Positions 23,255 through 31,613 of a stretch of DNA of 58,650 nucleotides are shown in pieces (the first letter of the stretch is position 1; every line of letters starts with the position of its first letter). This DNA comes from an uncultured Bacteroidales bacterium (GTDB lineage Bacteria; Bacteroidota; Bacteroidia; Bacteroidales; Muribaculaceae). Made by a program: the position numbers and the translations under genes. The notes beneath the pieces are model-generated. The model saw nothing but the letters and a program-made list of their open reading frames with translations. It did no database searches and was not told the DNA's origin. Where the stretch lies: the NCBI GenBank assembly GCA_902760865.1, contig CACWID010000018.1, positions 1-58,650 of the forward strand, in the 5' to 3' direction.

Positions 23255-25828
23255 TTAACCGCAACGCGAGGTTCCGCAGTTGGTGCAGATAAGGCAGCCC
23301 TCCTGATAGACGAGTGACTCGTGGCCACAGTTGGGACAGCGCTCGGCTGCAGCCTCGCCGTTGTTGATGTAGCGCTTCAGGGCGCGCTCGACACCCATCT
23401 TCCAGGTGTTGATGGACTGGCTGTCGAGTTCGAGGCTGCTGACGAGTTTGAGCACCTGGGGAATGGGCATGCCATAACGCAACACGCCCGAGATGAGCTT
23501 GGCATAGTTCCAGAACTCGGGATTGAATTTCTCGCTCAGGCCCTCGATGGTCGTCTTGAAGCCACGCTTGTTGATGAACTGGAAGTCGTAGCGCTTGACA
23601 CCGTCCTCGCCGACCGCCTTGATAATCTTGCCCTTGGTCACCGACTTGGGACAGAAGATGCCCTCGTCGTCGTCGGCAATACCTGTAAAGATCTCGTAGG
23701 GGCGACCGTCAATCAGGCCGATAAAGGCAATCCATTTCTCCTTCTTGTTCTGGAAACGCACGACGTCGGCCTCAAGCTCGACGGGGCGCTTCAGGATGTG
23801 CTCCTCGCTGGCAATGTAGCGGCCCGCATTCTCCTCGTTGGCGGCTTTCTCCTTCTCTTTCTCCTTCTTCTTGTCGTTGTCGCTCAGGGCTACAAGTACG
23901 CCGGTGCGTGAGCCGTCGCGATAGACGGTGCAGCCCTTACAGCCGCTGCGCCATGCCTCGACATAGAGTTTGCCCACCATCTCCTCGCTAATGTCATTGG
24001 GCAGGTTGATGGTGACGCTGATGCTGTGGTCCACCCACTTCTGCACCTCGCCCTGCATCCTGACCTTATTGACCCAATCGACATCGTTGGCCGTGGCCTT
24101 GTAGTAAGGCGACTTCTCGACGATGGCGTTGAGCTCCTCCTGGGTATAGTCGCGGCGAACAGGAATATTGTTGACATTCATCCAGGTCACCAGCTTGTGG
24201 TGATAGACGATGAATTCCTCGAACGAATCGCCGTTCTCGTCCACGAGGTCGACGTGCACGTCCTTGTCGCTGGGGTTGACCTTGCGGCGGCGCTTATAGA
24301 CGGGCATGAATACCGGCTCGATGCCCGATGTGGTCTGCGTCAACAGGCTGGTGGTTCCGGTGGGAGCGATGGTCAGGCAAGCGATGTTGCGACGGCCATA
24401 CTTCACCATCTCGTTATAGAGCTCGGGGGAAGCCTCGCGAATGCGGTTGATGTAAGGATTGTTCTCCTCGCGCTTGGCGTCATAAATCTCAAACGCGCCA
24501 CGCTCCTTGGCCATCTGCACCGACGAGCCATAGGCGGCCAGAGCCAATGCCTTGTGGACGCTGACCGAGAACTCGGTGGCCTCGGGCGTACCGTAACGCA
24601 ATCCCATGGCGGCAATCATGTCGCCCTCGCCCGTGGTGCCGACACCCGTACGGCGACCCTTGAGGGTCTTGGTACGGATCTTGTTCCACAGGTTCATCTC
24701 CGTGGTCTTGACCTCTTCGGTCTCGGGGTCAGACTTGATCTTGTCGAGAATCTTCTCGATCTTCTCCATCTCCAGGTCGATGATGTCGTCCATCATGCGC
24801 TGGGCGCAGGCGACATGCTCGGCGAAGAGGTCATAATCAAACGAGGCCTCGGGCGTGAAGGGATTCTTCACATAGCTGTAGAGGTTGATGGCGATGAGGC
24901 GGCAGCTGTCGTAGGGGCACAGGGGAATCTCGCCACAGGGATTGGTCGAGATGGTCTTGAAGCCCAGGTCGGCATAGCAGTCGGGCACAGACTCGCGCGT
25001 GATGGTATCCCAGAAGAGGATGCCCGGCTCGGCACTACGCCATGCATTGTGGACAATCTTCGCCCACAGGCGGGCAGCGTCGATCTCTTTTTCATAGACC
25101 GGCTTGTCGCTGTCGATAGGATACTGCTGGTGATAGGGCTTACCCTCGACAGCAGCCTGCATGAAGGCGTCATCGATACGTACCGATACGTTGGCGCCGG
25201 TCACCTTTCCCTCTTCCATCTTGGCGTCGATAAAGGACTCGGCATCAGGATGCTTGATGCTCACGGTGAGCATCAAGGCTCCGCGGCGACCGTCCTGAGC
25301 CACCTCACGGGTGCTGTTGCTGTAGCGCACCATGAAGGGAACCAAGCCAGTCGAGGTCAAAGCACTGTTCTTGACGGGAGAACCTTTGGGGCGGATATGG
25401 GACAAGTCGTGCCCCACTCCACCGCGACGCTTCATGAGCTGTACCTGCTCCTCATCAATCTTGAGGATGCCGCCGTAGCTGTCGGGCTCACCGTCCAGGC
25501 CGACGACGAAGCAGTTGCTCAACGAGCCCACCTGGAAGTTATTGCCGATGCCGGCCATGGGGCTGCCCTGGGGCACGATATAGCGGAAGTGGCTCATCAG
25601 CTCGAACAGACGATCCTCGCTCAGCGGGTTGGGATACTTATTCTCGATGCGCGCAATCTCGCGGGCAATGCGTCGATGCATATCGTCTGGCGTCAATTCA
25701 TAGAGATGTCCGAAGGAATCTTTCAGGGCATACTTCGTGGCCCATACCCTGGCGGCAAGTTCATCGCCGTCAAAGTACTTTAGAGAGGCCTCGTATGCCT
25801 GCTGGTAATTGTAGGTTTTTTGTTCCAT
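23255..25828 (-). CDS. nrdJ: Adenosylcobalamin-dependent (class II) ribonucleotide reductase (857 aa)
   Basis: It reduces ribonucleotides to deoxyribonucleotides using a B12-derived radical, independent of oxygen. Visible family features: LSNCFVVGL (first active-site Cys region), VGHDLSHIRPKGS, STNPCGEIPL with active-site residues, the GVGTTGEGD segment and the CLTIAPTGTTSLL motif. A lysine/glutamate-rich linker (DNDKKKEKEKEKAA) lies near residue 645. The C-terminus holds a four-Cys zinc ribbon (CPNCGHES and CTNCGTSRCG), typical of the long B12-dependent enzymes, where it helps re-reduce the active site. It is monocistronic, with its own promoter and terminator. I found no cobalamin riboswitch signature in the 5' region. 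Confidence 0.95.
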   Translation of the reverse strand: MEQKTYNYQQAYEASLKYFDGDELAARVWATKYALKDSFGHLYELTPDDMHRRIAREIARIENKYPNPLSEDRLFELMSHFRYIVPQGSPMAGIGNNFQVGSLSNCFVVGLDGEPDSYGGILKIDEEQVQLMKRRGGVGHDLSHIRPKGSPVKNSALTSTGLVPFMVRYSNSTREVAQDGRRGALMLTVSIKHPDAESFIDAKMEEGKVTGANVSVRIDDAFMQAAVEGKPYHQQYPIDSDKPVYEKEIDAARLWAKIVHNAWRSAEPGILFWDTITRESVPDCYADLGFKTISTNPCGEIPLCPYDSCRLIAINLYSYVKNPFTPEASFDYDLFAEHVACAQRMMDDIIDLEMEKIEKILDKIKSDPETEEVKTTEMNLWNKIRTKTLKGRRTGVGTTGEGDMIAAMGLRYGTPEATEFSVSVHKALALAAYGSSVQMAKERGAFEIYDAKREENNPYINRIREASPELYNEMVKYGRRNIACLTIAPTGTTSLLTQTTSGIEPVFMPVYKRRRKVNPSDKDVHVDLVDENGDSFEEFIVYHHKLVTWMNVNNIPVRRDYTQEELNAIVEKSPYYKATANDVDWVNKVRMQGEVQKWVDHSISVTINLPNDISEEMVGKLYVEAWRSGCKGCTVYRDGSRTGVLVALSDNDKKKEKEKEKAANEENAGRYIASEEHILKRPVELEADVVRFQNKKEKWIAFIGLIDGRPYEIFTGIADDDEGIFCPKSVTKGKIIKAVGEDGVKRYDFQFINKRGFKTTIEGLSEKFNPEFWNYAKLISGVLRYGMPIPQVLKLVSSLELDSQSINTWKMGVERALKRYINNGEAAAERCPNCGHESLVYQEGCLICTNCGTSRCG

Positions 25829-25907
25829 TGCTATCTATTGTTTACTTATATTATTGGTTTTTAAGGCAAAAAAAACGAGAGTAATGCCATTCGCGGCAAA
25901 ATCCTCG

Positions 25908-25938
25908 CAAAGTTACTACCATAATTTTGAATAACAAA
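25908..25938 (-). promoter_or_regulatory. Bacteroidota promoter of nrdJ
   Basis: TTTG, 19 nt, TAACTTTG on the minus strand: exact consensus and spacing. It implies a leader of roughly 70 nt. Confidence 0.75.
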
Positions 25939-26082
25939 ATTTCTGCAGAATTTTCTAAAGTTTTTTATTAATTTTTCTACTTGGTTGATAATCAGATGAT
26001 TAATTTTTCCACCCTACGAAAAAGTTTTCCAAAACGACAACCACAATCAATCGGAAGTCACTAAAAACAAACAACTTGCATC
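25939..26082. other. AT-rich region upstream of the nrdJ promoter, with a small palindrome
   Basis: No gene is seen. It contains the symmetric site TAATCA-GA-TGATTA at 25989-26002, about 50 nt upstream of the nrdJ -33 element, which might bind a regulator. A 14-mer covering most of it recurs, inverted, at 14578-14591. Confidence 0.35.
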
Positions 26083-26115
26083 AAAAGAAGGCATCTCCCA
26101 TAGTGGAAGATGCCT
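26083..26115 (-). terminator. Terminator of the OmpA-family gene
   Basis: Arms AGGCATCT (26089-26096) and AGATGCCT (26108-26115); on the minus strand the stem is followed by TCTTTTG. It lies about 30 nt after the stop at 26147. Confidence 0.6.
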
Positions 26116-26146
26116 CCAATAAAAAACTAATAATAAGAAACACTAA

Positions 26147-26836
26147 TTACTTGAGTGTACCATCCTGGGCGGCCTGGATCATCTCCTCGTTAGCCGTGAT
26201 GTAGATTTCCACACGACGGTTCTGGGCACGACCGGCCTCAGTGTCGTTGCTGGCAACGGGATAGTCATAGGCAAGACCCTGACTAGAGAGACGAGCCTTG
26301 GGCACGCCTGCATTGGTAAGATAGTTCAATACCTCGGAAGCGCGAGCGTTCGACACCTTCTCGTTGGCAGCACGAGTGCCCACGTTGTCGGTGTGTCCGT
26401 AGATCTGAACGTCGGTCTGGGGGTTGTTGATCAGCGAAGTGGCAAACTTGTCAAGCGAAGCCTTGGCGTCATTACCCAGCTTAGAGCTGTTGAAGCCGAA
26501 GAGGATACCGTTGTCGAAGGTCACCTTGATGCCCTCAAAGCCGTTGACGTCGGTCACAGTGTCAACCTGTGCGCCGGCAATCTGAGCCAACTCGCGAGCC
26601 TGCTTGTCCATCTTCTTGCCGATGAGCGTACCAGCAACACCGCCAGCCACTGCACCGATAGCACCACCGATGGCAGCGCCCTTGCCCTTACCGATGAGGG
26701 CACCGATGCCGGCACCGATAGCAGCGCCACCGCCACCACCGATCAAGCCACCCTTAGTAGCATTGTTCATTGAACCACAGCCCGAAACTCCGAGCATGAG
26801 CAAAACGCTCAATAATACGCATAAACTCTTTTTCAT
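26147..26836 (-). CDS. OmpA-family lipoprotein with glycine-zipper segment (229 aa)
   Basis: The start at 26836 (MKKSLCVLLSVLLMLGVSGC) gives a proper lipoprotein signal; the longer open frame upstream lacks sense as a leader and covers the promoter. After the lipobox VSGC comes a Gly/Ala-rich glycine-zipper region (about residues 25-75: GAGIGALIGKGKGAAIGGA). A peptidoglycan-binding OmpA domain follows at about 110-220 (VQIYGHTDNVGTRAANEKVS, GRAQNRRVEIYI). Role: outer-membrane lipoprotein holding the membrane to the cell wall. It has its own promoter and terminator. Confidence 0.92.
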   Translation of the reverse strand: MKKSLCVLLSVLLMLGVSGCGSMNNATKGGLIGGGGGAAIGAGIGALIGKGKGAAIGGAIGAVAGGVAGTLIGKKMDKQARELAQIAGAQVDTVTDVNGFEGIKVTFDNGILFGFNSSKLGNDAKASLDKFATSLINNPQTDVQIYGHTDNVGTRAANEKVSNARASEVLNYLTNAGVPKARLSSQGLAYDYPVASNDTEAGRAQNRRVEIYITANEEMIQAAQDGTLK

Positions 26837-26887
26837 TTTTAAGATAATATTAAATGAATAATGTGAATTAATTGTCGTTTGAACATG

Positions 26888-26917
26888 CAAATATAGTAAA
26901 ATATTTAATTGAACAAC
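26888..26917 (-). promoter_or_regulatory. Bacteroidota promoter of the OmpA-family gene
   Basis: GTTG, 18 nt, TATATTTG on the minus strand, 51 nt before the chosen start. Confidence 0.55.
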
Positions 26918-26946
26918 ACCAAAGGCGAAAAAATTCACATTTTAAC

Positions 26947-26992
26947 ATAGGCTTCAGGCTGATGATTTTAGTTTTTACAGCCTGAAGCCTAT
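26947..26992 (-). terminator. Hairpin terminator after the FBPase gene
   Basis: Perfect 15-bp arms ATAGGCTTCAGGCTG (26947-26961) and CAGCCTGAAGCCTAT (26978-26992), only 8 nt past the fbp stop. The T-run on the minus strand is weak (GTTAAAATG), so termination may be partly factor-dependent. Confidence 0.6.
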
Positions 26993-26999
26993 ATGATGA

Positions 27000-29009
27000 C
27001 TATCGCTTGTTGGTGATGGGTCGCAGGTTGCGTTCCTTGAGGTCACCAGAGCGGTAAGCGTCAAGCAACTCCTTAAGGTCCTCGATCTGTGACTTGAGCT
27101 CGGTACCGATGTCGGTGTCGTTCACAAGAATACGTTGATGGGTATGCTCTACGATGTTGCGAGTGGACTTGATGTCCTGTCCGAGTCTCACGGCCTCGTC
27201 AATCGATGAGAACGGCTCATGCTGAACCAGCTCAAATCCCTGTGAGTGATATACCAACGTGTAGCCGGCAATACCGGTCTCGGGCTGATAGGCCTTGGAG
27301 AATCCGCCGTCGATCACCATGAGTTTACCGCCGGCCTTGATGGGATTCTCGCCCTTGATGGTCTTGACGGGCACATGGCCGTTGATGATGTGGCGGTGCT
27401 CGCCGACGACACCAAACTCATCCAGGATAGCATCTACCACGTCGGGGTTGTCGCGCATCGTGTAGTAAGCACCCTTGACCTCCTTATGGGTCTCCTTGTC
27501 GGCAATGAAATAGCGCTCAAAGGTGGCCATCTTGCTCTTGTCGAATGCGGGTGAATCCGGACCGCACCACAGATACCAAACATAGTCAAGCGCAAAAGCA
27601 CGTTCCTCGGGATCCTCGCAGCCGAAGTATGCCGCACGGATGAGGTTGCCGGCACGCTTCAATAATGCCTTGCCATGGAACTTCTCGCCACGGATCTCCA
27701 CATCCTTCAATGAGCCGTCCTCGTTCAGGGGGATAGAAGCATGATAGAGCAGGTTGCCGTTGGTAATCGTGTACAGGCAGCCGTTGCGGAAGAGGCACTT
27801 CATGTGCTTGCGCAGCTTCTCGCTCTCGGTGAACGACTGGTGGAGCTTCGTCACGATGGACTCTTCCTCGGGAGTCAGCTTGAAGGGATGCTTGGGATCC
27901 ACCGTCGGGAAATTGGTGTCAAGCAGCTCATATTCTTTACCCTTGATCTTGATAATACCCTTCTTCAGGTCCATCTTGTCCAGCAAGAGGCGGTCCTTCA
28001 TGTCAAAGTCAGGACGACGCTTGATGGCAGCAGCCTCGAGTTTGAACTGGATGATGCTGATGGCCTTGTGCATCTGGGCAACGAGCTGTGCAGTGCGGGC
28101 ACGCTCGGGGTCCTTGGCACTACCGTCCTTCGGCAAGAAGCGCTCACAGGGGTCGTCGGCGTAGGTATCCATAGCAAAGGTGGCCAGCGGCAGCAGGTTG
28201 ATGCCATATCCATCCTCAAGCACGCCGTGGTTGCCATAGCGCAGGGCGATGCGCAGCACGTTGGCGATGCTGCAGTCATTACCGGCAGCGGCACCCATCC
28301 ACAGGATGTCATGATTACCCCACTGAATATCAAAGTTGTGGTAGTTGCACAGGATATCCATGATTTTATCGGGGCTGGGACCACGGTCATAGACGTCGCC
28401 CAAGAGGTGCAGCATGTCGATGGTCAACTGCTGAATCAGGTTACACATGGCGATGATGAATTCATCCACGCGATGAGTCGAGATGATGGTCTTGATGATC
28501 ACATCGACATAGGCCTGCTTGTTGGGGTCGCTGCTATGCTCGTGCAAAAGCTCCTGGATGATATATGAGAAGTCCTCGGGCAGCGCCTTGTGAACCTTCG
28601 AGCGGCTGTATTTGGAGGACACGTGGCGGCACACTCTCACCAGTCGGTTGATGGTGATAAAGTACCAGTCATTCAAGTCGTCCTTGTCAGTAATCTCGTC
28701 CTTGACAAGTTCCAATTTCTCGGCAGGATAGTAGATGAGGGTGCACAGGTCCTTCTGCTCCCGTGCGCTGAGGGAGTCGTTGAAGATCGTGCTCACCTTA
28801 CGCTTAATCCTACCGCTGGCATTGCGCAGCACATGCTGGAAGGCCAAGTACTCACCGTGGAGGTCAGCCAGGAAATGCTCGGTGCCTTTCGGCAGGTTGA
28901 GGATGGCTTCGAGATTGATGATCTCGGTGCTTGCGGTGGCAACATTTGGGAAGCTGCGGGATAGCAGTTTCAAGAAGTAGAGATCGCGTTTTCTTTCTTC
29001 AGGTTTCAT
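27000..29009 (-). CDS. fbp: Fructose-1,6-bisphosphatase class III (669 aa)
   Basis: Full-length class III enzyme: FLADLHGEYLAFQHVL at about residue 45, then metallophosphatase motifs LHLLGDVYDRGP, WGNHDILWMGA, and the C-terminal HRHIINGHVPVKTIKGENP. It hydrolyses fructose-1,6-bisphosphate to fructose-6-phosphate in gluconeogenesis, in the cytoplasm. This class is typical of Firmicutes and Bacteroidota and has a calcineurin-like metal site rather than the class I fold. The gene appears monocistronic; its 5' region is AT-rich and without an exact -7 consensus. Confidence 0.96.
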   Translation of the reverse strand: MKPEERKRDLYFLKLLSRSFPNVATASTEIINLEAILNLPKGTEHFLADLHGEYLAFQHVLRNASGRIKRKVSTIFNDSLSAREQKDLCTLIYYPAEKLELVKDEITDKDDLNDWYFITINRLVRVCRHVSSKYSRSKVHKALPEDFSYIIQELLHEHSSDPNKQAYVDVIIKTIISTHRVDEFIIAMCNLIQQLTIDMLHLLGDVYDRGPSPDKIMDILCNYHNFDIQWGNHDILWMGAAAGNDCSIANVLRIALRYGNHGVLEDGYGINLLPLATFAMDTYADDPCERFLPKDGSAKDPERARTAQLVAQMHKAISIIQFKLEAAAIKRRPDFDMKDRLLLDKMDLKKGIIKIKGKEYELLDTNFPTVDPKHPFKLTPEEESIVTKLHQSFTESEKLRKHMKCLFRNGCLYTITNGNLLYHASIPLNEDGSLKDVEIRGEKFHGKALLKRAGNLIRAAYFGCEDPEERAFALDYVWYLWCGPDSPAFDKSKMATFERYFIADKETHKEVKGAYYTMRDNPDVVDAILDEFGVVGEHRHIINGHVPVKTIKGENPIKAGGKLMVIDGGFSKAYQPETGIAGYTLVYHSQGFELVQHEPFSSIDEAVRLGQDIKSTRNIVEHTHQRILVNDTDIGTELKSQIEDLKELLDAYRSGDLKERNLRPITNKR

Positions 29010-29088
29010 AGTGATGCTATAGCTTGATTTAAGTTTAAGGTGTTAATTCTTATTATATATTATGTGTAACGATAATTGTTAAATAATA

Positions 29089-30411
29089 TTATATAAGCCG
29101 AGAGAATCTCACTCTTTTACCTTTAATTTTGGCTTTCTGGAGTTCGCTCAGGATCTTATCGACCTGTTGGCGTGGCACGGCCACCAAGCTGTAGTGGTCG
29201 CGCACATCGATGCGGCCCACCATTTTGGCCTCAAGATCGGCATTAGCGACAAGGAATCCGAGGATATCGCCCCGTGAGAGTTTTTCCTTCTTGCCCGCCT
29301 GGAAATAGAGTGTCGTCATCTTGGCCTTAGGCCTGTTTTTAGCAGGGTGCAGCACAAAAGTATCATCAATGGTCAGCCATTCGGGCAAAGGCTCATCGGG
29401 GCCGATGATGACATAGGCATTGCCGGTAGCGTCCACACGGGCCGTACGGCCGTTGCGGTGGACGTAGGCCTGCTCGCTCACGGGCAGATGGTAATGGATG
29501 ACGTGTTCCACCGTGTCGATGTCCAGGCCACGTGAGGCCAGATCGGTCGAAACCAGCAGGTTGGCGCTGCCGTTGTTGAGTATGGCGACCGCACACTCGC
29601 GATCCTGCTGCTCTAATGCGCCATGATAGAGGCTAGCCTCGATGCCCGCCTTGACGAGGAACTGATGGATGCGCTCAACGCTCTCGCGATAGTTGGCAAA
29701 CACTATGGCCTTGCCGTCACCTAGGCTCATCAGCAGGTCGCGCAGGGCATTGAGTTTGTCCTTGCTGTCTGACTTGACTTGCCAAACGGTAATACGCTCG
29801 GCAGGCTGATCGGTCTGTTGCAATACATTAAGCGTAAAGGGATTGTGCAGGCGCACATATTCAGGAACCTCATCCAGCACAGTTGCCGAGGCGAGAATGC
29901 GACGGTTGATGTGAGGCATATTCTTCAACAAGTGACGCATTTCGTCCTCAAAACCCAGCTCCAATGACTTGTCCATCTCGTCGAGCACGAGCAGGCGGGT
30001 GCCCCTCAAGTCGATGTGGCCGCGACGCTGATGGTCCAGCAGCCGGCCGGGTGTGGCTACGATGATGTCAGGGGTAACAGCCAGCGAGGCTTTTTCGTCG
30101 CTGACGGCATGTCCACCGTAACAGGACGTCACCTTATAGCCATCGGCCAGCTGACGCAAAACCTGGGCCGTCTGCATCACCAGTTCGCGTGACGGCGACA
30201 GCACTACGGCCTGCAGCTGCTGCATCGCCGGCTTCATGGCCTGCAGCAGGCACAAGGCGAATGCCAGGGTCTTACCCGTACCCGTCGGGGAGTACAGGAC
30301 GAGGTCTCCCCCACCCGCCTTCCAGGCGTCAAGAGCCTGCCGCTGCATGTCATTGAGCGAATCGATGCCCATGCGCTCGCTCACCAGTTGCAATATTTCC
30401 TTCTCTTTCAT
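29089..30411 (-). CDS. DEAD-box RNA helicase with DbpA-type RNA-binding C-terminus (440 aa)
   Basis: The helicase core carries Q-motif area NDMQRQAL, motif I SPTGTGKT, motif II DEMD (a variant of DEAD), motif III SAT, and motif VI HRNGRTAR. The last about 70 residues (RGDILGFLVANADLEAKMVGRIDVRDHYSLVAVPR) match the DbpA RNA-recognition domain, which directs the family to 23S rRNA during large-subunit assembly. At 440 aa it is close to DbpA length. Divergent from the metallophosphoesterase gene, with a TAACTTTG element at 30434-30441. Assignment as DbpA-like is by domain layout. Confidence 0.88.
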   Translation of the reverse strand: MKEKEILQLVSERMGIDSLNDMQRQALDAWKAGGGDLVLYSPTGTGKTLAFALCLLQAMKPAMQQLQAVVLSPSRELVMQTAQVLRQLADGYKVTSCYGGHAVSDEKASLAVTPDIIVATPGRLLDHQRRGHIDLRGTRLLVLDEMDKSLELGFEDEMRHLLKNMPHINRRILASATVLDEVPEYVRLHNPFTLNVLQQTDQPAERITVWQVKSDSKDKLNALRDLLMSLGDGKAIVFANYRESVERIHQFLVKAGIEASLYHGALEQQDRECAVAILNNGSANLLVSTDLASRGLDIDTVEHVIHYHLPVSEQAYVHRNGRTARVDATGNAYVIIGPDEPLPEWLTIDDTFVLHPAKNRPKAKMTTLYFQAGKKEKLSRGDILGFLVANADLEAKMVGRIDVRDHYSLVAVPRQQVDKILSELQKAKIKGKRVRFSRLI

Positions 30412-30433
30412 GCTATCAATTTCTATTTTGCTA

Positions 30434-30441
30434 CAAAGTTA
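30434..30441 (-). promoter_or_regulatory. Putative -7 element (TAACTTTG) of the DbpA-like gene
   Basis: TAACTTTG on the minus strand, 23 nt before the start; no clear -33 TTTG. Confidence 0.45.
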
Positions 30442-30484
30442 GCGATTATTGTCCATAAAACCGCCTATCTTGTTGAAAAATGAT

Positions 30485-30492
30485 TACTTTTG
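30485..30492 (+). promoter_or_regulatory. Putative -7 element (TACTTTTG) of the metallophosphoesterase gene
   Basis: TACTTTTG, 23 nt before the ATG at 30515, back to back with the helicase promoter 43 nt away; -33 match is poor. Confidence 0.45.
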
Positions 30493-30514
30493 CGCCCAAA
30501 ACCAAAAATAAGAT

Positions 30515-31603
30515 ATGGCAAAATTCATTATAGTGGCGCTGGCCGTGATGCTGGTCATGCAAGGGTTTGTGTCGTGGCACGTGTGGCGTGTATTGCCCTT
30601 TTCTACGCCCGTGAAAGTAGTCATCCTGCTGCTCATGCTGGCCGCTCTGGCATGCATGGTGTTGCAGTTCAAGAGCGACAATGTACCGCTGGGTGTGGCA
30701 ACGGCGATGTATGAGATCGGCAACTCGTGGCTGATCATCTCCTTCTACCTGCTGATGGCCTTTCTCTTGCTGGACATCGGGCGGCTGGTGCATTTGGTTC
30801 CCGCCACATGGCTCAAGGACAATGCCGTCACGTCAATTATCCTGACGGGCCTGATGCTCACCACCTTTATAGCTGGCAACATCCATTACCACAACAAGCA
30901 GCGCCAGGAAATCAACCTCACGACAGACAAGCCACTGGAACGACCGCTCAAGATCGTCATGCTTAGCGATATGCATGCGGGTTACCACAACCGTCGCGAC
31001 GAGGTGGGCCGCTGGGTCGATATGGTCAATGCCGAGAAGCCTGACCTCATCCTCATTGCCGGAGATATCATCGACGGGCATGTACGTCCCATCAAGGCCC
31101 AAGGTACGACCAGTGAACTGAAACGCTTCAATGCGCCGGCTGTCGCCTGCCTGGGCAACCATGAGTACATCACCGGCCTGGATGAAGCACTCTCCCTGCT
31201 GAAAGACACCGGTATCCGCATCCTGCGGGATGACACCGTGACCATAGCAGGAGTGACCATCGCCGGGCGCGACGACCGCAGCAACCCCGGCCGCAAGAGC
31301 GTCGAGCAACTGGTTCAAGGCGTTGACCGCAATAACTACATCATCCTGCTGGATCACCAGCCCTACCATCTGGAGGAAGCCGAAAAGAACGGCGTGGACC
31401 TGCAACTGAGCGGCCACACCCACCGGGGGCAGGTATGGCCGTTAAACTGGGTGACGCGTGCCATGTATGAGTGTGACTACGGTCAGTGGCAACGCGGCAA
31501 TACTGACTATTACGTCAGCTCAGGCATCGGTATCTGGGGCGGCAAATTCCGCATCGGCACCGACTCGGAATATGCCGTCATCAATATTACCCCGAAACAA
31601 TAA
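30515..31603 (+). CDS. Membrane metallophosphoesterase (362 aa, YkuE/YaeI-like)
   Basis: Four predicted membrane segments lie in residues 1-125 (for example VALAVMLVMQGFVSWHVWRV and SIILTGLMLTTFIAGNI). The calcineurin-like domain follows: MLSDMHAG, AGDIIDGH, LGNHEY, LLDHQPYH and LSGHTHRGQVWP provide the two-metal site. Members with this layout are linked to hydrolysis of lipid-borne phosphates such as UDP-diacylglucosamine or phospholipids; the actual substrate cannot be read here. The gene ends 10 nt before the convergent glmM stop. Confidence 0.88.
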   Translation: MAKFIIVALAVMLVMQGFVSWHVWRVLPFSTPVKVVILLLMLAALACMVLQFKSDNVPLGVATAMYEIGNSWLIISFYLLMAFLLLDIGRLVHLVPATWLKDNAVTSIILTGLMLTTFIAGNIHYHNKQRQEINLTTDKPLERPLKIVMLSDMHAGYHNRRDEVGRWVDMVNAEKPDLILIAGDIIDGHVRPIKAQGTTSELKRFNAPAVACLGNHEYITGLDEALSLLKDTGIRILRDDTVTIAGVTIAGRDDRSNPGRKSVEQLVQGVDRNNYIILLDHQPYHLEEAEKNGVDLQLSGHTHRGQVWPLNWVTRAMYECDYGQWQRGNTDYYVSSGIGIWGGKFRIGTDSEYAVINITPKQ

Positions 31604-31613
31604 GTCTTGAAGC

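Noticed and set aside
24026-25783. Long open plus-strand frame (585 codons) opposite nrdJ
   Set aside because: Antisense shadow of a conserved GC-rich gene; its translation has no signal, domain or composition of a real protein. The same holds for 10745-12013, 18000-19223 and 43659-45044 on the plus strand.
25829-26146. Cobalamin riboswitch upstream of the B12-dependent reductase
   Set aside because: No B12-box-like core (such as GCCACTG) or the expected long structured leader; the promoter leaves only about 70 nt of leader.
29089-30411. DEMD in motif II as a damaged DEAD box
   Set aside because: The Asp-Glu pair and final Asp needed for metal binding are kept; Met at the third position is a tolerated variant and all other motifs are intact.
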